From Diprion similis (taxonomy: Eukaryota > Arthropoda > Insecta > Hymenoptera > Diprionidae), in NCBI RefSeq assembly GCF_021155765.1, contig NC_060105.1, positions 5,578,001-5,642,000 of the forward strand: 64,000 nt of DNA, written 5' to 3'. Positions 38,025 through 51,800 of this stretch are shown in pieces. A program made the translations under genes and the position numbers. Within the stretch, counting starts at the first letter, position 1. Every line of letters starts with the position of its first letter. Below the pieces are notes generated by a model. The model was not told where the DNA came from. It saw nothing but the letters and a program-made list of their open reading frames with translations, and made no database searches.

Positions 38025-41000
38025 TGCGTAGGACCAACAGCAGAGAAATGACGATGGAAATCTGCAGTTTTTTAGCTGTAACTTTTGATCCGTTGCTCGC
38101 AGCGTATTGGGACTGCGCTCAATCGATTTCTCTTGCAAAATTACGTCGGAATAGTGCCCTAAAGAATGAATCGCAGCACTTTTCAAAGTCGTCGAAATTT
38201 TCGCCAAAAATCCAAAGGGGTTAGCCTTACTTTTTTTGCGATTTTTGGAGCCGAAAATTTCTAGTCTTCGAATTGATTCGTATGACCGTTTCTCGACTAA
38301 TTGGGACCCCAGGAACTCAAAAAACACATTAAAAAATGCGTAGGACCAACAGCAGAGAAATGACGATAAAAATCTTTAGTTTTTTGGCTGTAACTTTAGA
38401 TCCGTTGCTCGCAGCGTATTGGGACTGCGCTCAATCGATTTCTCTTGCAAAATTACGTCGGAATAGTGTCCTAAAGAATGAATCGCAGCACTTTTCAAAG
38501 TCGTCGAAATTTTCGCCAAAAATCCAAAGGGGTTAGCCTTACTTTTTTTGCGATTTTTGGAGCCGAAAATTTCTAGTCTCCGAATGGATTCGTATGACCG
38601 GTTCTCGACTAATTGGGACCCCAGGAACTCAAAAAACACATTAAAAAATGCGTAGGACCAACAGCAGAGAAATGACGATGGAAATCTTTAGTTTTTTGGC
38701 AGTAACTTTTGATCCGTTGCTCGCAGCGTATTGGGACTGCGCTCAATCGATTTCTCTTGCAAAATTACGTCGGAATAGTGCCCTAAAGAATTAATTGCAG
38801 CACTTTTCAAAGTCGTCGAAATTTTCACCAAAAATCCAAAGGGGTTAGCCTTACTTTTTTTGCGATTTTTGGAGCTGAAAATTTCTAGTCTCCGAATTGA
38901 TTCGTATGACCGTTTCTCGACTAATTAGGACCCCAGGAACTCAAAAAACACATTAAAAAATGCGTAGGACCAACAGCAGAGAAATGACGATGGAAATCTG
39001 CAGTTTTTTGGCTGTAACTTTTGATCCGTTGCTCGCAGCGTATTGGGACTGCGCTCAATCGATTTCTCTTGCAAAATTACGTCGGAATAGTGCCCTAAAG
39101 AATGAATCGCAGCACTTTTCAAAGTCGTCGAAATTTTCGCCAAAAATCCAAAGGGGTTAGCCTTACTTTTTTTGCGATTTTTGGAGTTGAAAATTTCTAG
39201 TCTCCGAATTGATTCGTATGACCGTTTCTCGACTAATTGGGACCCCAGGAACTCAAGAAAACACATTAAAAAATGCGTTGGACCATCAGCAGAGAAATGA
39301 CAATAAAAATCTGCAGTTTTTTGGCTGTAACTTTTGATCCGTTGCTCGCAGCGTATTGGGACTGCGCTCAATCGATTTCTCTTGCAAAATTACGTCGGAC
39401 CAGTGCCCTAAAGAAATAATTGCAGCACTTTTCAAAGTCGTCGAAATTTCCACCAAAAATCCAAAGGGGTTAGCCTTACTTTTTTTGCGATTTTTAGAGC
39501 CGAAAATTTCTAGTCTCCGAATTGATTCGTATGACCGTTTCTCGACTAATTGGGACCCCAGGAACTCAAAAAACACATTAAAAAATGCGTAGGACCAACA
39601 GCAGAGAAATGACGATGGAAATCTGCAGTTTTTTGGCTGTAACTTTTGATCCGTTGCTCGCAGCGTATTGGGACTGCGCTCAATCGATTTCTCTTGCAAA
39701 ATTACGTCGGAATAGTGCCCTAAAGAATGAATCGCAGCATTTTTTAAAGTCGTCGAAATTTTCGCCAAAAATCCAAAGGGGTTAGCCTTACTTTTTTTGC
39801 GATTTTTGGGGCCGAAAATTTCTAGTCTCCGAATTGATTCGTATGACCGTTTCTTGACTAATTGGGACCCCAGGAACTCTAAAAACACATTAAAAAATGC
39901 GTAGGACGATCAGCAGAGAAATGCCGATAAAAATCTGCAGTTTTTTGGCTGTAACTTTTGATCCGTTGCTCGCAGCGTATTGGGACTGCGCTCAATCGAT
40001 TTCTCTTGCAAAATTACGTCGGAATAGTGCCCTAAAGAATTAATTGCAGCACTTTTCAAAGTCGTCGAAATTTTCACCAAAAATCCAAAGGGGTTAGCCT
40101 TACTTTTTTTGCGATTTTTGGAGCCGAAAATTTCTAGTCTCCAAATTGATTCGTATGACCGTTTCTCGACTAATTGGGACCCCAGGAACTCAAAAAACAC
40201 ATTAAAAAATGCGTAGGACCAACAGCAGAGAAATGACGATGGAAATCTGCAGTTTTTTAGCTGTAACTTTTGATCCGTTGCTCGCAGCGTATTGGGACTG
40301 CGCTCAATCGATTTCTCTTGCAAAATTACGTCGGAATAGTGCCCTAAAGAATGAATCGCAGCACTTTTCAAAGTCGTCAAAATTTTCGCCAAAAATCCAA
40401 AGGGGTTAGCCTTACTTTTTTTGCGATTTTTGGAGCCGAAAATTTCTAGTCTTCGAATTGATTCGTATGACCGTTTCTCGACTAATTGGGACCCCAGGAA
40501 CTCAAAAAACACATTGAAAAATGCGTAGGACCAACAGCAGAGAAATGACGATAAAAATCTTTAGTTTTTTGGCTGTAACTTTAGATCCGTTGCTCGCAGC
40601 GTATTGGGACTGCGCTCAATCGATTTCTCTTGCAAAATTACGTCGGAATAGTGTCCTAAAGAATGAATCGCAGCACTTTTCAAAGTCGTCGAAATTTTCG
40701 CCAAAAATCCAAAGGGGTTAGCCTTACTTTTTTTGCGATTTTTGGAGCCGAAAATTTCTAGTCTCCGAATGGATTCGTATGACCGGTTCTCGACTAATTG
40801 GGACCCCAGGAACTCAAAAAACACATTAAAAAATGCGTAGGACCAACAGCAGAGAAATGACGATGGAAATCTTCAGTTTTTTGGCAGTAACTTTTGATCC
40901 GTTGCTCGCAGCGTATTGGGACTGCGCTCAATCGATTTCTCTTGCAAAATTACGTCGGAATAGTGCCCTAAAGAATTAATTGCAGCACTTTTCAAAGTCG

Positions 41001-44000
41001 TCGAAATTTTCACCAAAAATCCAAAGGGGTTAGCCTTACTTTTTTTGCGATTTTTGGAGCTGAAAATTTCTAGTCTCCGAATTGATTCGTATGACCGTTT
41101 CTCGACTAATTAGGACCCCAGGAACTCAAAAAACACATTAAAAAATGCGTAGGACCAACAGCAGAGAAATGACGATGGAAATCTGCAGTTTTTTGGCTGT
41201 AACTTTTGATCCGTTGCTCGCAGCGTATTGGGACTGCGCTCAATCGATTTCTCTTGCAAAATTACGTCGGAATAGTGCCCTAAAGAATGAATCGCAGCAC
41301 TTTTCAAAGTCGTCGAAATTTTCGCCAAAAATCCAAAGGGGTTAGCCTTACTTTTTTTGCGATTTTTGGAGTTGAAAATTTCTAGTCTCCGAATTGATTC
41401 GTATGACCGTTTCTCGACTAATTGGGACCCCAGGAACTCAAAAAACACATTAAAAAATGCGTAGGACCAACAGCAGAGAAATGACGATAAAAATCTTCAG
41501 TTTTTTGGCTGTAACTTTTGATCCGTTGCTCGCAGCGTATTGGGACTGCGCTCAATCGATTTCTCTTGCAAAATTACGTCGGAATAGTGCCCTAAAGAAT
41601 TAATTGCAGCACTTTTCAAAGTCGTCAAAATTTTCACCAAAAATCCAAAGATGTTAGCCTTACTTTTTTTGCGATTGTTGCAGCCGAAAATTTCTAGTCT
41701 CCGAATTGATTCGTATGACCGTTTCTCGACTAATTGGGACCCCAGGAACTCAAAAAACACATTAAAAAATGCGTAGGACCAACAGCAGAGAAATGACGAT
41801 GAAAATCTTCAGTTTTTTGGCTGTAACTTTTGATCCGTTGCTCGCAGCGTATTGGGACTGCGCTCAATCGATTTCTCTTGCAAAATTACGTCGGAATAGT
41901 GCCCTAAAGAAATAATTGCAGCACTTTTCAAAGTCGTCGAAATTTCCACCAAAAATCCAAAGGGGTTAGCCTTACTTTTTTTGCGATTTTTAGAGCCGAA
42001 AATTTCTAGTCTCCGAATTGATTCGTATGACCGTTTCTCGACTAATTGGGACCCCAGGAACTCAAAAAACACATTAAAAAATGCGTAGGACCAACAGCAG
42101 AGAAATGACGATGGAAATCTGCAGTTTTTTGGCTGTAACTTTTGATCCGTTGCTCGCAGCGTATTGGGACTGCGCTCAATCGATTTCTCTTGCAAAATTA
42201 CGTCGGAATAGTGCCCTAAAGAATGAATCGCAGCATTTTTCAAAGTCGTCGAAATTTTCGCCAAAAATCCAAAGGGGTTAGCCTTACTTTTTTTGCGATT
42301 TTTGGGGCCGAAAATTTCTAGTCTCCGAATTGATTCGTATGACCGTTTCTTGACTAATTGGGACCCCAGGAACTCTAAAAACACATTAAAAAATGCGTAG
42401 GACGAACAGCAGAGAAATGCCGATAAAAATCTGCAGTTTTTTGGCTGTAACTTTTGATCCGTTGCTCGCAGCGTATTGGGACTGCGCTCAATCGATTTCT
42501 CTTGCAAAATTACGTCGGAATAGTGCCCTAAAGAATTAATTGCAGCACTTTTCAAAGTCGTCGAAATTTTCACCAAAAATCCAAAGGGGTTAGCCTTACT
42601 TTTTTTGCGATTTTTGGAGCCGAAAATTTCTAGTCTCCGAATTGATTCGTATGACCGTTTCTCGACTAATTGGGACCCCAGGAACTCAAAGAACACATTA
42701 AAAAATGCGTAGGACCAACAGCAGAGAAATGACGATGGAAATCTGCAGTTTTTTGGCTGTAACTTTTGATCCGTTGCTCGCAGCGTATTGGGACTGCGCT
42801 CAATCGATTTCTCTTGCAAAATTACGTCGGAATAGTGCCCTAAAGAATGAATCGCAGCATTTTTCAAAGTCGTCGAAATTTCCGCCAAAAATCCAAAGGG
42901 GTTAGCCTTACTTTTTTTGCGATTTTTGGGGCCGAAAATTTCTAGTCTCCGAATTGATTCGTATGACCGTTTCTTGACTAATTGGGACCCCAGGAACTCA
43001 AAAAACACATTAAAAAATGCGTAGGACGAACAGCAGAGAAATGCCGATAAAAATCTGCAGTTTTTTGGCTGTAACTTTTGATCCGTTGCTCGCAGCGTAT
43101 TGGGACTGCGCTCAATCGATTTCTCTTGCAAAATTACGTCGGAATAGTGCCCTCAAGAATGAATCGCAGCACTTTTCAAAGTCGTCAAAATTTTCACCAA
43201 AAATCCAAAGGGGTTAGCCTTACTTTTTTTGCGATTTTTGCAGCCGAAAATTTCTAGTCTCCGAATTGATTCGTATGACCGTTTCTTGACTAATTGGGAC
43301 CCCAGGAACTCAAAAAACACATTAAAAAATGCGTAGGATCAACAGCAGAGAAATGACGATGAAAATCTTCAGTTTTTTGGCACTAACTTTTGATCCGTTG
43401 CTCGCAGCGTATTGGGACTGCGCTCAATCGATTTCTCTTGCAAAATTACGTCGGAATAGTGCCCTAAAGAATTAATTGCAGCACTTTTTAAAGTCGTCGA
43501 AATTTTCACCAAAAATCCAAAGGGGTTAGCCTTACTTTTTTTGCGATTTTTGGGGCCGAAAATTTCTAGTCTCCGAATTGATTCGTATGACCGTTTCTTG
43601 ACTAATTGGGACCCCAGGAACTCTAAAAACACATTAAAAAATGCGTAGGACGAACAGCAGAGAAATGCCGATAAAAATCTGCAGTTTTTTGGCTGTAACT
43701 TTTGATCCGTTGCTCGCAGCGTATTGGGACTGCGCTCAATCGATTTCTCTTGCAAAATTACGTCGGAATAGTGCCCTAAAGAATTAATTGCAGCACTTTT
43801 CAAAGTCGTCGAAATTTTCACCAAAAATCCAAAGGGGTTAGCCTTACTTTTTTTGCGATTTTTGGAGCCGAAAATTTCTAGTCTCCGAATTGATTCGTAT
43901 GACCGTTTCTCGACTAATTGGGACCCCAGGAACTCAAAGAACACATTAAAAAATGCGTAGGACCAAGAGCAGAGAAATGACGATGGAAATCTGCAGTTTT

Positions 44001-44740
44001 TTGGCTGTAACTTTTGATCCGTTGCTCGCAGCGTATTGGGACTGCGCTCAATCGATTTCTCTTGCAAAATTACGTCGGAATAGTGCCCTAAAGAATGAAT
44101 CGCAGCATTTTTCAAAGTCGTCGAAATTTCCGCCAAAAATCCAAAGGGGTTAGCCTTACTTTTTTTGCGATTTTTGGGGCCGAAAATTTCTAGTCTCCGA
44201 ATTGATTCGTATGACCGTTTCTTGACTAATTGGGACCCCAGGAACTCAAAAAACACATTAAAAAATGCGTAGGACGAACAGCAGAGAAATGCCGATAAAA
44301 ATCTGCAGTTTTTTGGCTGTAACTTTTGATCCGTTGCTCGCAGCGTATTGGGACTGCGCTCAATCGATTTCTCTTGCAAAATTACGTCGGAATAGTGCCC
44401 TCAAGAATGAATCGCAGCACTTTTCAAAGTCGTCAAAATTTTCACCAAAAATCCAAAGGGGTTAGCCTTACTTTTTTTGCGATTTTTGCAGCCGAAAATT
44501 TCTAGTCTCCGAATTGATTCGTATGACCGTTTCTTGACTAATTGGGACCCCAGGAACTCAAAAAACACATTAAAAAATGCGTAGGATCAACAGCAGAGAA
44601 ATGACGATGAAAATCTTCAGTTTTTTGGCAGTAACTTTTGATCCGTTGCTCGCAGCGTATTGGGACTGCGCTCAATCGATTTCTCTTGCAAAATTACGTC
44701 GGAATAGTGCCCTAAAGAATTAATTGCAGCACTTTTTAAA
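38025..44740 (+). repeat. Higher-order block B, copy 2
   Basis: Counterpart of 22.74-29.45 kb. It carries the extra base in caagaaaacac (near 39257) and a private ggcactaac variant (near 43380) that copy 1 lacks, so these arose after the duplication. Confidence 0.8.
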
Positions 44741-45830
44741 GTCGTCGAAATTTTCACCAAAAATCCAAAGGGGTTAGCCTTACTTTTTTTGCGATTTTTG
44801 GAGCCGAAAATTTCTAGTCTCCGAATTGATTCGTATGACCGTTTCACGACTAATTAGGACCCCAGGAACTCAAAAAACACATTAAAAAATGCGTAGGACC
44901 AACAGCAGAGAAATGACGATGGAAATCTGCAGTTTTTTGGCTGTAACTTTTGATCCGTTGCTCGCAGCGTATTGGGACTGCGCTCAATCGATTTCTCTTG
45001 CAAAATTACGTCGGAATAGTGCCCTAAAGAATGAATCGCAGCACTTTTCAAAGTCGTCGAAATTTTCGCCAAAAATCCAAAGGGGTTAGCCTTACTTTTT
45101 TTGCGATTTTTGGAGTTGAAAATTTCTAGTCTCCGAATTGATTCGTATGACCGTTCCTGGACTAATTGGGACCCCAGGAACTCAAAAAACACATTAAAAA
45201 ATGCGTAGGACGAACAGCAGAGAAATGCCGATAAAAATCTGCAGTTTTTTGGCTGTAACTTTTGATCCGTTGCTCGCAGCGTATTGGGACTGCGCTCAAT
45301 CGATTTCTCTTGCAAAATTACGTCGGACCAGTGCCCTAAAGAAATAATTGCAGCACTTTTCAAAGTCGTCGAAATTTCCACCAAAAATCCAAAGGGGTTA
45401 GCCTTACTTTTTTTGCGATTTTTAGAGCCGAAAATTTCTAGTCTCCGAATTGATTCGTATGACCGTTTCTCGACTAATTGGGACCCCAGGAACTCAAAAA
45501 ACACATTAAAAAATGCGTAGGATCAACAGCAGAGAAATGACGATGGAAATCTGCAGTTTTTTGGCTGTAACTTTTGATCCGTTGCTCGCAGCGTATTGGG
45601 ACTGCGCTCAATCGATTTCTCTTGCAAAATTACGTCGGAATAGTGCCCTAAAGAATGAATCGCAGCATTTTTTAAAGTCGTCGAAATTTTCGCCAAAAAT
45701 CCAAAGGGGTTAGCCTTACTTTTTTTGCGATTTTTGGGGCCGAAAATTTCTAGTCTCCGAATTGATTCGTATGACCGTTTCTTGACTAATTGGGACCCCA
45801 GGAACTCTAAAAACACATTAAAAAATGCGT
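43369..45830 (+). repeat. Higher-order block E, copy 1 (9-monomer duplication; copy 2 at 46177-48640)
   Basis: Units recur exactly 2808 bp apart. They share the private ggcactaac (43380, 46188), the ccgtttcacgac variant (44842, 47650) and the ccgttcctggac variant (45150, 47958). The first marker also dates this event after block B, because block B copy 1 lacks it. Confidence 0.82.
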
Positions 45831-48800
45831 AGGACGAACAGCAGAGAAATGCCGATAAAAATCTGCAGTTTTTTGGCTGTAACTTTTGATCCGTTGCTCG
45901 CAGCGTATTGGGACTGCGCTCAATCGATTTCTCTTGCAAAATTACGTCGGAATAGTGCCCTCAAGAATGAATCGCAGCACTTTTCAAAGTCGTCAAAATT
46001 TTCACCAAAAATCCAAAGGGGTTAGCCTTACTTTTTTTGCGATTTTTGCAGCCGAAAATTTCTAGTCTCCGAATTGATTCGTATGACCGTTTCTTGACTA
46101 ATTGGGACCCCAGGAACTCAAAAAACACATTAAAAAATGCGTAGGATCAACAGCAGAGAAATGACGATGAAAATCTTCAGTTTTTTGGCACTAACTTTTG
46201 ATCCGTTGCTCGCAGCGTATTGGGACTGCGCTCAATCGATTTCTCTTGCAAAATTACGTCGGAATAGTGCCCTAAAGAATTAATTGCAGCACTTTTTAAA
46301 GTCGTCGAAATTTTCACCAAAAATCCAAAGGGGTTAGCCTTACTTTTTTTGCGATTTTTGGGGCCGAAAATTTCTAGTCTCCGAATTGATTCGTATGACC
46401 GTTTCTTGACTAATTGGGACCCCAGGAACTCTAAAAACACATTAAAAAATGCGTAGGACGAACAGCAGAGAAATGCCGATAAAAATCTGCAGTTTTTTGG
46501 CTGTAACTTTTGATCCGTTGCTCGCAGCGTATTGGGACTGCGCTCAATCGATTTCTCTTGCAAAATTACGTCGGAATAGTGCCCTAAAGAATTAATTGCA
46601 GCACTTTTCAAAGTCGTCGAAATTTTCACCAAAAATCCAAAGGGGTTAGCCTTACTTTTTTTGCGATTTTTGGAGCCGAAAATTTCTAGTCTCCGAATTG
46701 ATTCGTATGACCGTTTCTCGACTAATTGGGACCCCAGGAACTCAAAGAACACATTAAAAAATGCGTAGGACCAACAGCAGAGAAATGACGATGGAAATCT
46801 GCAGTTTTTTGGCTGTAACTTTTGATCCGTTGCTCGCAGCGTATTGGGACTGCGCTCAATCGATTTCTCTTGCAAAATTACGTCGGAATAGTGCCCTAAA
46901 GAATGAATCGCAGCATTTTTCAAAGTCGTCGAAATTTCCGCCAAAAATCCAAAGGGGTTAGCCTTACTTTTTTTGCGATTTTTGGGGCCGAAAATTTCTA
47001 GTCTCCGAATTGATTCGTATGACCGTTTCTTGACTAATTGGGACCCCAGGAACTCAAAAAACACATTAAAAAATGCGTAGGACGAACAGCAGAGAAATGC
47101 CGATAAAAATCTGCAGTTTTTTGGCTGTAACTTTTGATCCGTTGCTCGCAGCGTATTGGGACTGCGCTCAATCGATTTCTCTTGCAAAATTACGTCGGAA
47201 TAGTGCCCTCAAGAATGAATCGCAGCACTTTTCAAAGTCGTCAAAATTTTCACCAAAAATCCAAAGGGGTTAGCCTTACTTTTTTTGCGATTTTTGCAGC
47301 CGAAAATTTCTAGTCTCCGAATTGATTCGTATGACCGTTTCTTGACTAATTGGGACCCCAGGAACTCAAAAAACACATTAAAAAATGCGTAGGATCAACA
47401 GCAGAGAAATGACGATGAAAATCTTCAGTTTTTTGGCAGTAACTTTTGATCCGTTGCTCGCAGCGTATTGGGACTGCGCTCAATCGATTTCTCTTGCAAA
47501 ATTACGTCGGAATAGTGCCCTAAAGAATTAATTGCAGCACTTTTTAAAGTCGTCGAAATTTTCACCAAAAATCCAAAGGGGTTAGCCTTACTTTTTTTGC
47601 GATTTTTGGAGCCGAAAATTTCTAGTCTCCGAATTGATTCGTATGACCGTTTCACGACTAATTAGGACCCCAGGAACTCAAAAAACACATTAAAAAATGC
47701 GTAGGACCAACAGCAGAGAAATGACGATGGAAATCTGCAGTTTTTTGGCTGTAACTTTTGATCCGTTGCTCGCAGCGTATTGGGACTGCGCTCAATCGAT
47801 TTCTCTTGCAAAATTACGTCGGAATAGTGCCCTAAAGAATGAATCGCAGCACTTTTCAAAGTCGTCGAAATTTTCGCCAAAAATCCAAAGGGGTTAGCCT
47901 TACTTTTTTTGCGATTTTTGGAGTTGAAAATTTCTAGTCTCCGAATTGATTCGTATGACCGTTCCTGGACTAATTGGGACCCCAGGAACTCAAAAAACAC
48001 ATTAAAAAATGCGTAGGACGAACAGCAGAGAAATGCCGATAAAAATCTGCAGTTTTTTGGCTGTAACTTTTGATCCGTTGCTCGCAGCGTATTGGGACTG
48101 CGCTCAATCGATTTCTCTTGCAAAATTACGTCGGACCAGTGCCCTAAAGAAATAATTGCAGCACTTTTCAAAGTCGTCGAAATTTCCACCAAAAATCCAA
48201 AGGGGTTAGCCTTACTTTTTTTGCGATTTTTAGAGCCGAAAATTTCTAGTCTCCGAATTGATTCGTATGACCGTTTCTCGACTAATTGGGACCCCAGGAA
48301 CTCAAAAAACACATTAAAAAATGCGTAGGATCAACAGCAGAGAAATGACGATGGAAATCTGCAGTTTTTTGGCTGTAACTTTTGATCCGTTGCTCGCAGC
48401 GTATTGGGACTGCGCTCAATCGATTTCTCTTGCAAAATTACGTCGGAATAGTGCCCTAAAGAATGAATCGCAGCATTTTTTAAAGTCGTCGAAATTTTCG
48501 CCAAAAATCCAAAGGGGTTAGCCTTACTTTTTTTGCGATTTTTGGGGCCGAAAATTTCTAGTCTCCGAATTGATTCGTATGACCGTTTCTTGACTAATTG
48601 GGACCCCAGGAACTCTAAAAACACATTAAAAAATGCGTAGGACGAACAGCAGAGAAATGCCGATAAAAATCTGCAGTTTTTTGGCTGTAACTTTTGATCC
48701 GTTGCTCGCAGCGTATTGGGACTGCGCTCAATCGATTTCTCTTGCAAAATTACGTCGGAATAGTGCCCTAAAGAATTAATTGCAGCACTTTTCAAAGTCG

Positions 48801-51800
48801 TCGAAATTTTCACCAAAAATCCAAAGGGGTTAGCCTTACTTTTTTTGCGATTTTTGGAGCCGAAAATTTCTAGTCTCCAAATTGATTCGTATGACCGTTT
48901 CTCGACTAATTGGGACCCCAGGAACTCAAAAAACACATTAAAAAATGCGTAGGACCAACAGCAGAGAAATGACGATAAAAATCTTTAGTTTTTTGGCTGT
49001 AACTTTAGATCCGTTGCTCGCAGCGTATTGGGACTGCGCTCAATCGATTTCTCTTGCAAAATTACGTCGGAATAGTGTCCTAAAGAATGAATCGCAGCAC
49101 TTTTCAAAGTCGTCGAAATTTTCGCCAAAAATCCAAAGGGGTTAGCCTTACTTTTTTTGCGATTTTTGGAGCCGAAAATTTCTAGTCTCCGAATGGATTC
49201 GTATGACCGGTTCTCGACTAATTGGGACCCCAGGAACTCAAAAAACACATTAAAAAATGCGTAGGACCAACAGCAGAGAAATGACGATGGAAATCTTCAG
49301 TTTTTTGGCAGTAACTTTTGATCCGTTGCTCGCAGCGTATTGGGACTGCGCTCAATCGATTTCTCTTGCAAAATTACGTCGGAATAGTGCCCTAAAGAAT
49401 TAATTGCAGCACTTTTCAAAGTCGTCGAAATTTTCACCAAAAATCCAAAGGGGTTAGCCTTACTTTTTTTGCGATTTTTGGAGCTGAAAATTTCTAGTCT
49501 CCGAATTGATTCGTATGACCGTTTCTCGACTAATTAGGACCCCAGGAACTCAAAGAACACATTAAAAAATGCGTAGGACCAACAGCAGAGAAATGACGAT
49601 GGAAATCTGCAGTTTTTTGGCTGTAACTTTTGATCCGTTGCTCGCAGCGTATTGGGACTGCGCTCAATCGATTTCTCTTGCAAAATTACGTCGGAATAGT
49701 GCCCTAAAGAATGAATCGCAGCACTTTTCAAAGTCGTCGAAATTTTCGCCAAAAATCCAAAGGGGTTAGCCTTACTTTTTTTGCGATTTTTGGAGTTGAA
49801 AATTTCTAGTCTCCGAATTGATTCGTATGACCGTTTCTCGACTAATTGGGACCCCAGGAACTCAAAAAACACATTAAAAAATGCGTAGGACCAACAGCAG
49901 AGAAATGACGATAAAAATCTTCAGTTTTTTGGCTGTAACTTTTGATCCGTTGCTCGCAGCGTATTGGGACTGCGCTCAATCGATTTCTCTTGCAAAATTA
50001 CGTCGGAATAGTGCCCTAAAGAATTAATTGCAGCACTTTTCAAAGTCGTCAAAATTTTCACCAAAAATCCAAAGATGTTAGCCTTACTTTTTTTGCGATT
50101 GTTGCAGCCGAAAATTTCTAGTCTCCGAATTGATTCGTATGACCGTTTCTCGACTAATTGGGACCCCAGGAACTCAAAAAACACATTAAAAAATGCGTAG
50201 GACCAACCGCAGAGAAATGACGATGAAAATCTTCAGTTTTTTGGCTGTAACTTTTGATCCGTTGCTCGCAGCGTATTGGGACTGCGCTTAATCGATTTCT
50301 CTTGCAAAATTACGTCGGAATAGTGCCCTAAAGAAATAATTGCAGCACTTTTCAAAGTCGTCGAAATTTCCACCAAAAATCCAAAGGGGTTAGCCTTACT
50401 TTTTTTGCGATTTTTGGGGCCGAAAATTTCTAGTCTCCGAATTGATTCGTATGACCGTTTCTTGACTAATTGGGACCCCAGGAACTCTAAAAACACATTA
50501 AAAAATGCGTAGGACGAACAGCAGAGAAATGCCGATAAAAATCTGCAGTTTTTTGGCTGTAACTTTTGATCCGTTGCTCGCAGCGTATTGGGACTGCGCT
50601 CAATCGATTTCTCTTGCAAAATTACGTCGGAATAGTGCCCTAAAGAATTAATTGCAGCACCTTTCAAAGTCGTCGAAATTTTCACCAAAAATCCAAAGGG
50701 GTTAGCCTTACTTTTTTTGCGATTTTTGGAGCCGAAAATTTCTAGTCTCCGAATTGATTCGTATGACCGTTTCTCGACTAATTGGGACCCCAGGAACTCA
50801 AAGAACACATTAAAAAATGCGTAGGACCAACAGCAGAGAAATGACGATGGAAATCTGCAGTTTTTTGGCTGTAACTTTTGATCCGTTGCTCGCAGCGTAT
50901 TGGGACTGCGCTCAATCGATTTCTCTTGCAAAATTACGTCGGAATAGTGCCCTAAAGAATGAATCGCAGCATTTTTCAAAGTCGTCGAAATTTCCGCCAA
51001 AAATCCAAAGGGGTTAGCCTTACTTTTTTTGCGATTTTTGGGGCCGAAAATTTCTAGTCTCCGAATTGATTCGTATGACCGTTTCTTGACTAATTGGGAC
51101 CCCAGGAACTCAAAAAACACATTAAAAAATGCGTAGGACGAACAGCAGAGAAATGCCGATAAAAATCTGCAGTTTTTTGGCTGTAACTTTTGATCCGTTG
51201 CTCGCAGCGTATTGGGACTGCGCTCAATCGATTTCTCTTGCAAAATTACGTCGGAATAGTGCCCTAAAGAATGAATTGCAGCACTTTTCAAAGTCGTCGA
51301 AATTTTCACCAAAAATCCAAAGGGGTTAGCCTTCCTTTTTTTGCGATTTTGGGAGCCGAAAATTTCTAGTCTCCGAATTGATTCGTATGACCGTTTCTTG
51401 ACTAATTGGGACCCCAGGAGCTCAAAAAACACATTAAAAAATGCGTAGGACGAACAGCAGAGAAATGCCGATGAAAATCTGCAGTTTTTTGGCTGTAACT
51501 TTTGATCCGTTGCTCGCAGCGTATTGGGACTGCGCTCAATCGATTTCTCTTGCAAAATTACGTCGGAATAGTGCCCTAAAGAATTAATTGCAGCACTTTT
51601 CAAAGTCGTCGAAATTTTCACCAAAAATCCAAAGGGGTTAGCCTTCCTTTTTTTGCGATTTTTGCAGCCGAAAATTTCTAGTCTCCGAATTGATTCGTAT
51701 GACCGTTTCTCGACTAATTGGGACCCCAGGAACTCAAAAAACACATTAAAAAATGCGTAGGACCAACAGCAGAGAAATGACGATGGAAATCTGCAGTTTT

